Below are positions 5,791 to 11,496 of a DNA stretch of 38,001 nt, in pieces. Source of the stretch: a virus; IMG/VR virus record IMGVR_UViG_3300030098_001118, positions 1 through 38,001 of that record. One strand, written 5' to 3'. Below the pieces are notes generated by a model, which did not search any database, was not told where the DNA came from, and saw only the letters and a program-made list of their open reading frames with translations. A program made the position numbers and the translations under genes. The first letter of the stretch is position 1, and the number at the start of each line of letters is the position of its first letter.

Positions 5791-5795
5791 GCCAC

Positions 5796-5813
5796 TTATG
5801 CAATCTTGCGTAA
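5796..5813. promoter_or_regulatory. Dyad operator-like site 2, in a larger inverted repeat
   Basis: TTATGCAATCTTGCGTAA lies in a larger hairpin 5791-5818 (12-bp arms GCCACTTATGCA/TGCGTAAGTGGC with one G-T pair, loop ATCT), immediately after the terminator T-tract. Deviates most from the consensus centre. Confidence 0.5.
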
Positions 5814-5916
5814 GTGGCTATTTCTATTTTTCTATGACCACTGGAATGACGTTCCTATGCTTGGAACAAGACCGTTCCACGCTGATAGTGGTAGATTGAT
5901 GTTCGCTTTTTCGTTT

Positions 5917-5945
5917 TCTATCGCCACTGGATTTTACTAGTGTGC
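5917..5945. repeat. 29-bp direct repeat, copy 1
   Basis: Core GCCACTGGATTTTA; 26 of 29 bases agree with 6022-6050, 105 bp downstream. Partial versions occur near 5829 and 6116. Confidence 0.65.
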
Positions 5946-6021
5946 CTGGTTTTTGCTGATTAAAAATTTTTACTGTTCTAATGATAGATTTTGCTATCAT
6001 TGGAACAACGATTTTTAGCAC

Positions 6022-6050
6022 TCTATTGCCACTGGATTTTAGTACTGTGC
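6022..6050. repeat. 29-bp direct repeat, copy 2
   Basis: Second copy of the GCCACTGGATTTTA-centred repeat; it abuts dyad site 3, linking the two repeat families. Confidence 0.65.
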
Positions 6051-6068
6051 TTATCCAAGATTGTTTAA
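6051..6068. promoter_or_regulatory. Dyad operator-like site 3
   Basis: TTATCCAAGATTGTTTAA, flanked by longer arms GTGCTTA (6047-6053) and TAAGCAC (6066-6072). The left half also resembles a DnaA box (TTATCCA), so an origin role is possible. Confidence 0.5.
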
Positions 6069-6172
6069 GCACCCTGTCGAATCGGCAGCGCCGATAGTGA
6101 TAGTGGACAGCACCCTGCTGACTGGATTTTTCGTAGAGTGATGGTCGGGTTTGTTATACATGATGACTGTGC

Positions 6173-6190
6173 TTGTGTAAGATTGTATAA
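6173..6190. promoter_or_regulatory. Dyad operator-like site 4
   Basis: TTGTGTAAGATTGTATAA, preceded by GTGC as in sites 1 and 3. Confidence 0.5.
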
Positions 6191-6340
6191 CGAGGGTGCT
6201 GATAGTGGTTGATAGTGGGAGGACCGTGCTGACCGTTTCGCTGGTGAAGCTAGGGTCGTTGTTTGGAACCATGATCCTGGTAGGGGTGGAAGAAGTAGGG
6301 TCGGATTTCTTGTTTTGTGAGAGATACTTGCCCAATGCGT

Positions 6341-6370
6341 TTGGTCATTGGTGGGTTTATATGCTATACT
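6341..6370 (+). promoter_or_regulatory. Sigma70-like promoter for the small-gene operon
   Basis: TTGGTC (6341-6346), 18 bases, TATACT (6365-6370). The spacer contains the shared motif GTCATTGGTGGGTT (6344-6357). It lies ~100 bases before the first small gene, with dyad site 5 (6419) downstream of the expected start, a suitable place for repression. Confidence 0.55.
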
Positions 6371-6418
6371 TGTATTAGCGACTTGAGGAGTCGGTTTATA
6401 CCATTCTCAGCGCTCTGC

Positions 6419-6436
6419 TTATGCAACATTACATAG
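6419..6436. promoter_or_regulatory. Dyad operator-like site 5
   Basis: TTATGCAACATTACATAG, in the leader between the 6341 promoter and the gene at 6470; flanks extend the symmetry (GC...GC). Likely operator for the small-gene operon. Confidence 0.6.
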
Positions 6437-6469
6437 CATGGGTACTACTACAACACTAAGGAGGTTGTT

Positions 6470-6778
6470 ATGATGTTCCAACTATTCCATAGGGAACACA
6501 ATGGCATTCCTCAAGCTGTTGAGTCAGAGATCAAAGCGTTACACGCTGAGGTTACCAAAGACATCTTTGCTGATGTTCGCCGTAACAATATCAGATATGT
6601 AATTGCTATTGAGGTCTTTGATGATGGCAGTTTGGGTATGGCTAGAATTAAATTATCAGATGGGCGAGAGCAGACTGTCGATTGCTCTTGTGCATCAACA
6701 TATGGCTTCACGCTAGGTAAAGCGAGATTCTGGAGCATACAGGAGTCGCATGCTCGTGCTGCTCGTGGCGCTTGGTAG
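6470..6778 (+). CDS. Early small protein, unknown
   Basis: 102 residues, family not recognised. AAGGAGG lies 5 bases before the ATG at 6470 and 8 before a second in-frame ATG at 6473; the second has the better spacing, so either may be used. The N-terminal half is helical and charged; the C-terminal half has a strand-rich DDGSLGMARIKLSDGREQTVD segment split by turns and two Cys in CSC. First gene of the rightward small-gene operon. Confidence 0.75.
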   Translation: MMFQLFHREHNGIPQAVESEIKALHAEVTKDIFADVRRNNIRYVIAIEVFDDGSLGMARIKLSDGREQTVDCSCASTYGFTLGKARFWSIQESHARAARGAW

Positions 6779-6783
6779 TGAGC

Positions 6784-6801
6784 TTATGCAAGATTACCTA
6801 A
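6784..6801. promoter_or_regulatory. Dyad operator-like site 6
   Basis: TTATGCAAGATTACCTAA, in the 39-base gap between the first two genes of the small-gene operon and abutting the next ribosome site (AAGGAGG). Confidence 0.55.
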
Positions 6802-6817
6802 GAAAGGAGGTAACGCT

Positions 6818-7003
6818 ATGGTCAATATGTTAGACGCATATGACAAGAACGGTGAGTTTAGTTCTCTGTTAGCGATGGAAACGCTATTTGATGAGATAAA
6901 AGCTCTCCGTAAACAACATGAGGAAGACCAAATGCGTATCCGTGTTTTACGGTATGCGTATGCAACGCAGAAGCTGCTTGCAGAGAGAGAAGGTGAAGCG
7001 TAA
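6818..7003 (+). CDS. Small coiled-coil-like protein
   Basis: 61 residues, unknown. AAAGGAGG precedes the ATG. Residues ~22-58 are a continuous charged helix (EIKALRKQHEEDQMRIRVL) likely to form a coiled coil. Its stop overlaps the next ATG (TAATG). Confidence 0.7.
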   Translation: MVNMLDAYDKNGEFSSLLAMETLFDEIKALRKQHEEDQMRIRVLRYAYATQKLLAEREGEA

Positions 7004-7146
7004 TGCTAACTAGATTCTTGATAAACGTGTTCTTCACTGCCTGTATCGTAGGTATGCCCGCACTTGTGTGGTGTGTCTGGAGGTATGGGGCTGTGGAGGT
7101 CATGCGATATTTCGGTTTACATTCAGATGAGAAGGGAGGTGAGTAA
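7003..7146 (+). CDS. 47-residue single-span membrane peptide
   Basis: ATG at 7003 shares a base with the upstream TAA, and its own TAA shares a base with the next ATG at 7146, so the gene fits the chain exactly. Residues ~5-27 (FLINVFFTACIVGMPALVWC) are hydrophobic and end at Trp/Arg, a typical membrane span with the short polar C-terminus inside. Unknown function; early membrane peptides often act on host physiology or exclude other phages (inference). Confidence 0.65.
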   Translation: MLTRFLINVFFTACIVGMPALVWCVWRYGAVEVMRYFGLHSDEKGGE

Positions 7147-7346
7147 TGTATACCTTGACAATATTGGATTTGCAGGGTGGAGGTATGGGCACAAATGGTG
7201 TCCATGCACAATTCCCTACCCTGGCAGAGACACAACATGCTTTGAATACTTGGATAGATGAAGTAGGGAAGCATTTACCAATTCAATACAGCGGATATAA
7301 GTATTCGTGGTTTATTAAAGACCCACAAGGAAAGGAAATAATATAA
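7146..7346 (+). CDS. Early small protein, unknown
   Basis: 66 residues. GAAGGGAGG before the ATG, TAATG overlaps at both ends. Starts with a strand (YTLTILDL), a Gly-rich loop, a helix (TLAETQHALNTWIDEVG) and an aromatic strand (YKYSWFIKD). Compact alpha/beta mini-protein with no recognised family. Confidence 0.7.
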   Translation: MYTLTILDLQGGGMGTNGVHAQFPTLAETQHALNTWIDEVGKHLPIQYSGYKYSWFIKDPQGKEII

Positions 7347-7624
7347 TGCAAATGAAAAATGGTAGACCAATCGTCAGGATTGAGCTTACCCGTGTCAGAG
7401 AAGACAGATGGGAAGGTGTAGTTCTGTGCTATTGGGGAAACATAGACCCAGACGAGTATGTTACTTGGAGGGTCGCATGTGGTGACGACATGTTGCTTGA
7501 TGCAGCGTGGGGTAACTACATTGTCGGACTTGGCGAAGCTAACGATGACTTCAATAGGAGGTCTAAGGAATTTATTAGACCTATACACAAGAAAGCAATA
7601 ATAAAGGAGGGTATCGATGCCTGA
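7346..7624 (+). CDS. Early small protein, unknown
   Basis: 92 residues. ATG at 7346 overlaps the previous stop. A strand-rich N-terminus with repeated Trp/Arg (RWEGVVLCYWG, VTWRVACGDD) and a helical Lys-rich end. Overlaps the next gene by 8 bases. No family recognised. Confidence 0.7.
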   Translation: MQMKNGRPIVRIELTRVREDRWEGVVLCYWGNIDPDEYVTWRVACGDDMLLDAAWGNYIVGLGEANDDFNRRSKEFIRPIHKKAIIKEGIDA

Positions 7625-7895
7625 TGAATGGGAGATGATAGGGTTCTGCCCTGTAGATTCAGGGCAGATTATGCTCGTTGACCCATGCTATGTACTAGCA
7701 GATAACAACACTAAGGATGAAAAGCTTAATCAATTCTACCGTGACATATGTGAGGTCACGTTGAGTAGCGAACAAGCAGGTCCGTGGGAATTAGGTTGTG
7801 CTACCAGTACTGGGTGGGGTGATGGAAGCTATCCTGTGTATGTCAAGAGGGAGGGCGGTAGAGTCGCTGAGGTCCGTATCGTATTCATGTCGTGA
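7617..7895 (+). CDS. VDPCYV-type small protein
   Basis: 92 residues with AAGGAGG before the ATG. Contains GQIMLVDPCYV (~16-26) and a C-terminal STGWGDGSYPVYV...GGRVAEVRIVF. The DPCY-plus-GDG-Y-V combination recurs in small phage and bacterial proteins of unknown function. Two conserved Cys could bind metal. Its TGA overlaps the GTG of the next gene. Confidence 0.7.
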   Translation: MPDEWEMIGFCPVDSGQIMLVDPCYVLADNNTKDEKLNQFYRDICEVTLSSEQAGPWELGCATSTGWGDGSYPVYVKREGGRVAEVRIVFMS

Positions 7896-8233
7896 CTGAA
7901 GTTAACTTTACAGTAGAGACTCTTGATGACATATGGGAAGACATCTGTGTCGGGTGTGCTCAAGATACTTCGTTCGGTAGCGGTAGGTTCGTAAACCGCA
8001 TAGGTGCTGACGGCGTAGCTTGGTGCTATGAGATAGATGATTATATAGAAGTAGATGGTTGGTTATGTTGGGAGTGCAGAGAAATGGACTGCGACTTCTG
8101 CAACAACACGACCTTAGAGCCTCAGATAATAAACGCATCGGGTGAACTGATGTGCGAGGAGTGTGATGAGAAGTTCATCGCACATTATACAGAAAATGGG
8201 TATATCCCAGAAAGGATAAGTAATGGCAATTAA
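7892..8233 (+). CDS. Zinc-knuckle protein with four CxxC pairs
   Basis: 113 residues from a GTG at 7892, inside a GTGA overlap with the previous gene; no in-frame ATG is nearby. Four CxxC pairs: CVGC (19-22), CWEC (59-62), CDFC (67-70), CEEC (87-90), enough for two zinc sites. Strongly acidic otherwise, so more likely a protein-interaction module than a DNA binder. Overlaps the next gene by 11 bases. Confidence 0.72.
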   Translation: MTEVNFTVETLDDIWEDICVGCAQDTSFGSGRFVNRIGADGVAWCYEIDDYIEVDGWLCWECREMDCDFCNNTTLEPQIINASGELMCEECDEKFIAHYTENGYIPERISNGN

Positions 8234-8429
8234 CTATGATGATGCAGGGAAGCGGGTGGAGTTTATTCACTCGTCTGACCCCTACACCAAGCTCCAGAAA
8301 GGAGACCTGGGTACTATCAAGTTTGAGATAGAGAATGACTTTACATGGTCTGTCTCTGTTGATTGGGACTGCGGGTCTAGTCTGAGCATGCTACCTCTTG
8401 AAGGTGACAGCTACAGGGTGGTGGAATAA
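8223..8429 (+). CDS. DUF4314-like small protein
   Basis: 68 residues. The pattern GKRVEFIHSSDPYTKLQKGD, then GTI, VDWDCGSSLSMLP and YRVV matches DUF4314, a small SH3-like barrel of phages and firmicute/actinobacterial mobile elements. Function unknown. GAAAGGAT before the ATG; TAATG overlap with the next gene. Confidence 0.75.
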   Translation: MAINYDDAGKRVEFIHSSDPYTKLQKGDLGTIKFEIENDFTWSVSVDWDCGSSLSMLPLEGDSYRVVE

Positions 8430-8650
8430 TGGACAGCTTTTCAGTATGGGTTAATCATTCCATTGAAGCGGAAGAGGTAGATTTCTTCACAGCGTTTACG
8501 ACTGCGTTTAAAGCTTTTGAGCGGGGTGAAGAAAACGTTAACTTGTATGCCAATGGACCCGAAGAACAAAGGTTGAAGGCTGAAAGAGTAATGGACGCTT
8601 TGATGGCTATACAAGAAGAGCGTAACTACTACGAAGAAGGGAGAGAGTAA
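8429..8650 (+). CDS. Early small acidic protein, unknown
   Basis: 73 residues, acidic and mostly helical (DFFTAFTTAFKAFERGEENV; RLKAERVMDALMAIQEE). TAATG overlaps on both sides. No family recognised. Confidence 0.68.
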   Translation: MDSFSVWVNHSIEAEEVDFFTAFTTAFKAFERGEENVNLYANGPEEQRLKAERVMDALMAIQEERNYYEEGRE

Positions 8651-8835
8651 TGCCGACATATAAAGTGCATCTTAATCACGTTTATGAAGATGATGAATGG
8701 GTAGAGGTAGAGGCTTCTAACGAGTCTGAAGCCCGTGACTTTGCATGGCATAGCGAAGCAAGTATTAACAGTGCCTACGATCATGCTATGCACACTCATA
8801 CCATGATTCTTGAATGTGAAGAGGTGGAAGAGTAA
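8650..8835 (+). CDS. Small YxVxLxHxY-type protein, paralogue group
   Basis: 61 residues: an N-terminal strand pair (TYKVHLNHVYEDDEWVEVEA) followed by a helix beginning SNESEARDFAW. The same plan appears at 9656-9883 and more weakly at 9876-10079. His- and Glu-rich C-terminus. Unknown function. Good Shine-Dalgarno (GAAGGGAGAG). Confidence 0.68.
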   Translation: MPTYKVHLNHVYEDDEWVEVEASNESEARDFAWHSEASINSAYDHAMHTHTMILECEEVEE

Positions 8836-9065
8836 TGGCAAGATATTCAGCTAGCCACATAAGGGAGGCCTTGGTCGGCAAGACCATTGCCAATGTTATG
8901 TACATGTCTGACGATGACCGTGACGCTAATGGTTGGTTCAGTTCACCAATCATAATTAAGTTTGATGACGGCAATTTCATCATACCTATGCGTGACGATG
9001 AAGGTAACGATGGCGGGGCGCTTTGGTGTTCCGTTGAAGGTCTGGAAACAATTCCAGTAATGTAA
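8835..9065 (+). CDS. Conserved early phage protein, unknown
   Basis: 76 residues. Features: REALVGKTIANVMYMSDDD, WFSSPIIIKFDDGNFIIP and RDDEGNDGGALW. I recall similar small proteins in actinobacteriophages, always without function. Beta-rich. ATG overlaps the previous TAA. Confidence 0.72.
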   Translation: MARYSASHIREALVGKTIANVMYMSDDDRDANGWFSSPIIIKFDDGNFIIPMRDDEGNDGGALWCSVEGLETIPVM

Positions 9066-9092
9066 ACCCCGAAAGGGAGAAAGGAAATAACA

Positions 9093-9410
9093 ATGGGAGA
9101 AGTAAACCCAAATGCAGCAAGGGGGTTGGACAAGATACTGCAAGCATGCGCTAATGCGCTTGCTCCGTATCTAGCACCGTACCTCGAAGACCACTACCAG
9201 AATAACTCTGAGGATTTAGATTATCCTGATATAGCTTCTAGGGTCATGGATGAGATAGATGGTTATGATCTAGCTCAAACTACCATGAATTACATAGACG
9301 GCTACGACTTGTATGAGCACATAGAGTCGTATGTTCAGGATGAAATCTCTTCCTTTATGAAGAATGAGTCATTCACGATTAAGGGTACGGTACATCATGA
9401 ACCAAGCTGA
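9093..9410 (+). CDS. Early acidic protein, unknown
   Basis: 105 residues. AGAAAGGA before the ATG. Contains two DGYDL units (~52-56, 69-73) and a Pro/Tyr-rich APYLAPYLEDHY, an internal repeat of amphipathic acidic helices. Overlaps the next gene by 14 bases. Confidence 0.7.
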   Translation: MGEVNPNAARGLDKILQACANALAPYLAPYLEDHYQNNSEDLDYPDIASRVMDEIDGYDLAQTTMNYIDGYDLYEHIESYVQDEISSFMKNESFTIKGTVHHEPS

Positions 9411-9543
9411 TGAAGAGCAACCAAAGTATTGGTTCTTCTGCAAGAAGTGTGGTGATGACTACTACACCTACGATGAAGAGCATGCCAAGCGTATGATGGG
9501 TTCTAGGTGGCGCTGTAATGCCTGCGTCTATTCGTGGCTATGA
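9397..9543 (+). CDS. 48-residue zinc-ribbon peptide
   Basis: ATG at 9397 inside the end of the previous gene, TGA at 9543 overlapping the next ATG. Product has FFCKKCGDDYYTY (C15, C18) and RWRCNACVYSW (C40, C43): a complete four-Cys zinc ribbon of typical spacing. This metal-site geometry in a short frame supports coding. Role unknown. Confidence 0.72.
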   Translation: MNQADEEQPKYWFFCKKCGDDYYTYDEEHAKRMMGSRWRCNACVYSWL

Positions 9544-9674
9544 GTAACTATCACCGTTTCGTAGCAGAGCTACGTTTGATGCAATCCGTAGAGCCTCAAT
9601 GGTTGTCTAATGCAATCGTTGATTACCTATTAGAAGACAGAAAGGAGGACCAAGAATGGCAAGATACAGAGTAG
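9540..9674 (+). CDS. 44-residue helical peptide
   Basis: ATG at 9540 forms an ATGA overlap with the zinc-ribbon stop; TAG at 9674 lies inside the next gene. Sequence reads FVAELRLMQSVEPQWLSNAI then an acidic helix. The overlap pattern matches the rest of the operon, but the peptide itself has no recognisable family. Confidence 0.5.
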   Translation: MSNYHRFVAELRLMQSVEPQWLSNAIVDYLLEDRKEDQEWQDTE

Positions 9675-9883
9675 AGCTGTTGCACTACTACAGGCATGTA
9701 GAAGTGGTAGAGGTAGAGATGCCTGACAGTTACAGCTACAATCTTGCAACTTGTGACGAGTTGTGGGATAAGGCTAGACAGCTTGCTGACCCGCATGGGT
9801 GGGATGAACTACCTGAGTGGGATGGAGAAGACGCAGAGATAGCTGACTGCGTACAAATAACAGAAAGGAAAAGTAATGCCTGA
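9656..9883 (+). CDS. Small RYRVxLxHYY-type protein, paralogue group
   Basis: 75 residues; strong AAAGGAGG. N-terminal RYRVELLHYYRHVEVVEVEM aligns by eye with the 8650 protein, followed by an acidic Trp-rich helix region. Likely arose by duplication within the operon. Function unknown. Confidence 0.7.
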   Translation: MARYRVELLHYYRHVEVVEVEMPDSYSYNLATCDELWDKARQLADPHGWDELPEWDGEDAEIADCVQITERKSNA

Positions 9884-10079
9884 TTTTGAAGTAGACGTAA
9901 CAGTTAGCTTTGACACTCAAGTCATTGTGCGTGACTGCACTGATGGCTTTGAGTTCGGCGAAGCTGAAGAGCTAGTCATGGACAACGTATGGAAATACGC
10001 TGAGGATGCTTGGCTAAGTATAGAAGCTTATCAAAGTCTAGAAATAGAGAAAGGAGAAAGCAATGGAAACACCAGTTAA
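9876..10079 (+). CDS. Small acidic protein, possible third paralogue
   Basis: 67 residues; FEVDVTVSFDTQVIVRDCTD resembles the strand pair of the 8650 and 9656 proteins, then an acidic helix (AEELVMDNVWKYAEDAW). GAAAGGAAA before the ATG. Overlaps both neighbours. Confidence 0.68.
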   Translation: MPDFEVDVTVSFDTQVIVRDCTDGFEFGEAEELVMDNVWKYAEDAWLSIEAYQSLEIEKGESNGNTS

Positions 10080-10839
10080 GTTTACTGGAGATAGGAAAGT
10101 GACCAATCATGCCACATCAAGGGGTGCGTTAGGTGACGATGCTACTGTCAATGACAAGAACAGCTTCGGCCTATCCGCTAAGCGATGCACGAACAGGACA
10201 CCGTTTTGTGACTCGTGCTATGCGGAAGCATTGGAACGCTTTCCTACTATACACAATGCGCTTGAGCATAATTGGGAGGTGATTAAACCTCACCTGAACG
10301 ATGGGTTCAAGCTGTATGAAATACTGATGCCTGGAGTGGTTGAATCCATTAGGCAGAAGAAGAAGCGGGGTGTGCCAGAATCCAAATGGCAGTTCCGCTG
10401 GTTCTGGGATGGTGACATCCCATCCCAGCAGTTCGCATGGGCTATGAATCGTATAGCGTATGCGTTCCCCAAGGTGAAGTTCTGGGTGTATACCAGATGC
10501 TTCCAGTATGTGCCGCAGCTTCTCGGACCAGAGAACCTAGCGGTATACATGAGTACAGACATGTGGAATTATCGTTGGGCTAAACGAGTCAAGTACGATA
10601 ACCCAGACGTTCAGTATGCGTTCAATGGTCGGGATTGGGAAGAGACCTTGGAGCTTGCCGAGTTGTGTGGTGAGCCAAGAGGCCTCAAATGTCCTGAGCT
10701 TGTTGGACGTATTGATCTTGTTGAGTGGTCAACGGAGACCACGAAGGCAGGTAAGCATATCGGTGAAGGTGCTTGCGCCAAGTGTGACTATTGTACAGTT
10801 GGTAAAGGTAACGTCCGATTTGCTATTGACCCTAGATAG
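10063..10839 (+). CDS. Gp88-like cysteine-rich phage protein
   Basis: 258 residues. An N-terminal Cys cluster AKRCTNRTPFCDSCYAEA (C42, C49, C52) and a C-terminal cluster ACAKCDYC (C238, C241, C244) bracket an alpha/beta core with RWFWDGDIPSQQF and FWVYTRCFQYVP. This is the layout of the phage gene-product-88 family, whose clustered Cys suggest an Fe-S or zinc site; it may be distantly radical-SAM-like, but CxxxCxxC is not met. AGAAAGGAG before the ATG. Function not established. Confidence 0.65.
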   Translation: METPVKFTGDRKVTNHATSRGALGDDATVNDKNSFGLSAKRCTNRTPFCDSCYAEALERFPTIHNALEHNWEVIKPHLNDGFKLYEILMPGVVESIRQKKKRGVPESKWQFRWFWDGDIPSQQFAWAMNRIAYAFPKVKFWVYTRCFQYVPQLLGPENLAVYMSTDMWNYRWAKRVKYDNPDVQYAFNGRDWEETLELAELCGEPRGLKCPELVGRIDLVEWSTETTKAGKHIGEGACAKCDYCTVGKGNVRFAIDPR

Positions 10840-10850
10840 AAAGGAAACCA

Positions 10851-11093
10851 ATGGAAAGAAATGAAATAACTGAAGACTGGTTGCATAAAGAAATACAATG
10901 CAATTTATGTCATGATGTTGCAGGTGTGCTTGTAGACCCCCATCGATGGGGTATATACATGAAAGGGAAACTAGTCCAGGATGTGTGGCCAGAGGCTGGC
11001 CCTGTGTACAGGGAGCAAATGATAGGCCTTCGTTCTGGCTACCATGTTTGCGATTTGTGTTGGGATTCAATAGGTGATGACTACGAAGACTAA
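10851..11093 (+). CDS. Small zinc-knuckle protein
   Basis: 80 residues with CNLC (17-20) and CDLC (67-70), a likely single zinc site joining both ends, around a core VQDVWPEAGPVYREQMIGLR. A similar Q-D-x-W/F-P...R-E...G...C-x-x-C pattern is common in phage proteins of unknown role. AGAAAGGAAA before the ATG. Confidence 0.7.
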   Translation: MERNEITEDWLHKEIQCNLCHDVAGVLVDPHRWGIYMKGKLVQDVWPEAGPVYREQMIGLRSGYHVCDLCWDSIGDDYED

Positions 11094-11131
11094 TGTTTTT
11101 GTGTCAGAAACACAAACAGAACCCAAAGTCA

Positions 11132-11160
11132 TTGTATGATTTACTTTATGCTGGTATAAT
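11132..11160 (+). promoter_or_regulatory. Consensus sigma70-type promoter
   Basis: TTGTAT (11132-11137), 17 bases, TATAAT (11155-11160), with the TGG extended -10. The best host-type promoter seen. The expected start (~11167) is just ahead of the AAAGGAG ribosome site and ATG at 11183. Confidence 0.7.
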
Positions 11161-11182
11161 GGATGAAAGGAAAGGAGCAAAT

Positions 11183-11392
11183 ATGAAACATACTGTATTG
11201 TCTTTGGCCAGATACCTTGCCAAAATGACTGAACTCATCAAAGCAGCTATTTTGGACGGCGAGTATGGCAGGGCAATAACTTACCTAGACAGAACAAGGG
11301 ACACATGTTACAAGGTCATCATACAGGAGACTGTGGAAGACCCAGAGATTAACTTTAACAAGCTGTTAGGTAATCACAGAAAGGACAAATAA
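11183..11392 (+). CDS. Small helical protein with its own promoter
   Basis: 69 residues from the ATG at 11183, chosen because GGAAAGGAG lies immediately before it and the 11132 promoter would start the message at about 11167. The frame is open back to 11093, where an ATG overlaps the previous stop (TAATG), so a 99-residue form could be made from the longer operon transcript. Helical: LARYLAKMTELIKAAI, RAITYLDRTRDTCYK. No family recognised. Confidence 0.65.
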   Translation: MKHTVLSLARYLAKMTELIKAAILDGEYGRAITYLDRTRDTCYKVIIQETVEDPEINFNKLLGNHRKDK

Positions 11393-11396
11393 GTTC

Positions 11397-11476
11397 TGGT
11401 GGATGGGGCGCTGCTTACCCTTTCGGCAGTGAAAGGTAACGTCTTACCCTTTGTGCGTTACCTGCCCCTACCACCA
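11397..11476 (+). ncRNA. Structured 80-nt leader element before the methyltransferase
   Basis: Outer helix TGGTGG (11397-11402) with CCACCA (11471-11476), then a 2x2 internal loop, GGGGC (11405-11409) with GCCCC (11464-11468), enclosing two inner hairpins: CCTTTC/GAAAGG and TAACG/CGTTA. CTTACCCTTT occurs twice inside. It fills the gap before the DNA methyltransferase. It looks like a junction-type cis-regulatory RNA, but I do not recognise a riboswitch class; tRNA features are absent. Confidence 0.45.
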
Positions 11477-11496
11477 ACCTATATGAAGGGAGAAGT

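Larger units (their letters stand above)
5739..6469. other. Repeat-rich non-coding region
   Basis: About 730 bases without a believable gene. After the terminator come four dyad sites (5796, 6051, 6173, 6419), a 29-bp direct repeat (5917, 6022), several shorter variants of GACTGGATTTTT, and repeated GCTGATAGTGG words (5881, ~6199) plus GATAGTG repeats near 6093 and 6210. Paired TGGAACA/GTTCC words also occur. Such density of short direct and inverted repeats suits a replication origin or a bank of regulatory sites. Confidence 0.6.

Noticed and set aside
5817-6250. Possible CRISPR array
   Set aside because: Repeats are few, imperfect, unevenly spaced and mixed in orientation; no cas genes apart from a Cas4-like phage nuclease, which belongs to the replication block.
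5824-6335. Two overlapping minus-strand frames (82 and 94 codons) in the repeat region
   Set aside because: Low-complexity Ser/Thr-rich or basic translations that follow the repeats, no ribosome sites, and they overlap each other; the region reads as non-coding.
10063-10839. Radical-SAM enzyme
   Set aside because: The cysteines are spaced CxxxxxxCxxC, not CxxxCxxC; the Gp88-like assignment fits better.
11397-11476. tRNA gene, because of the cloverleaf-like shape and a CCACCA end
   Set aside because: No T-loop (GTTCGA) or anticodon arm of correct size; the helices pair differently.
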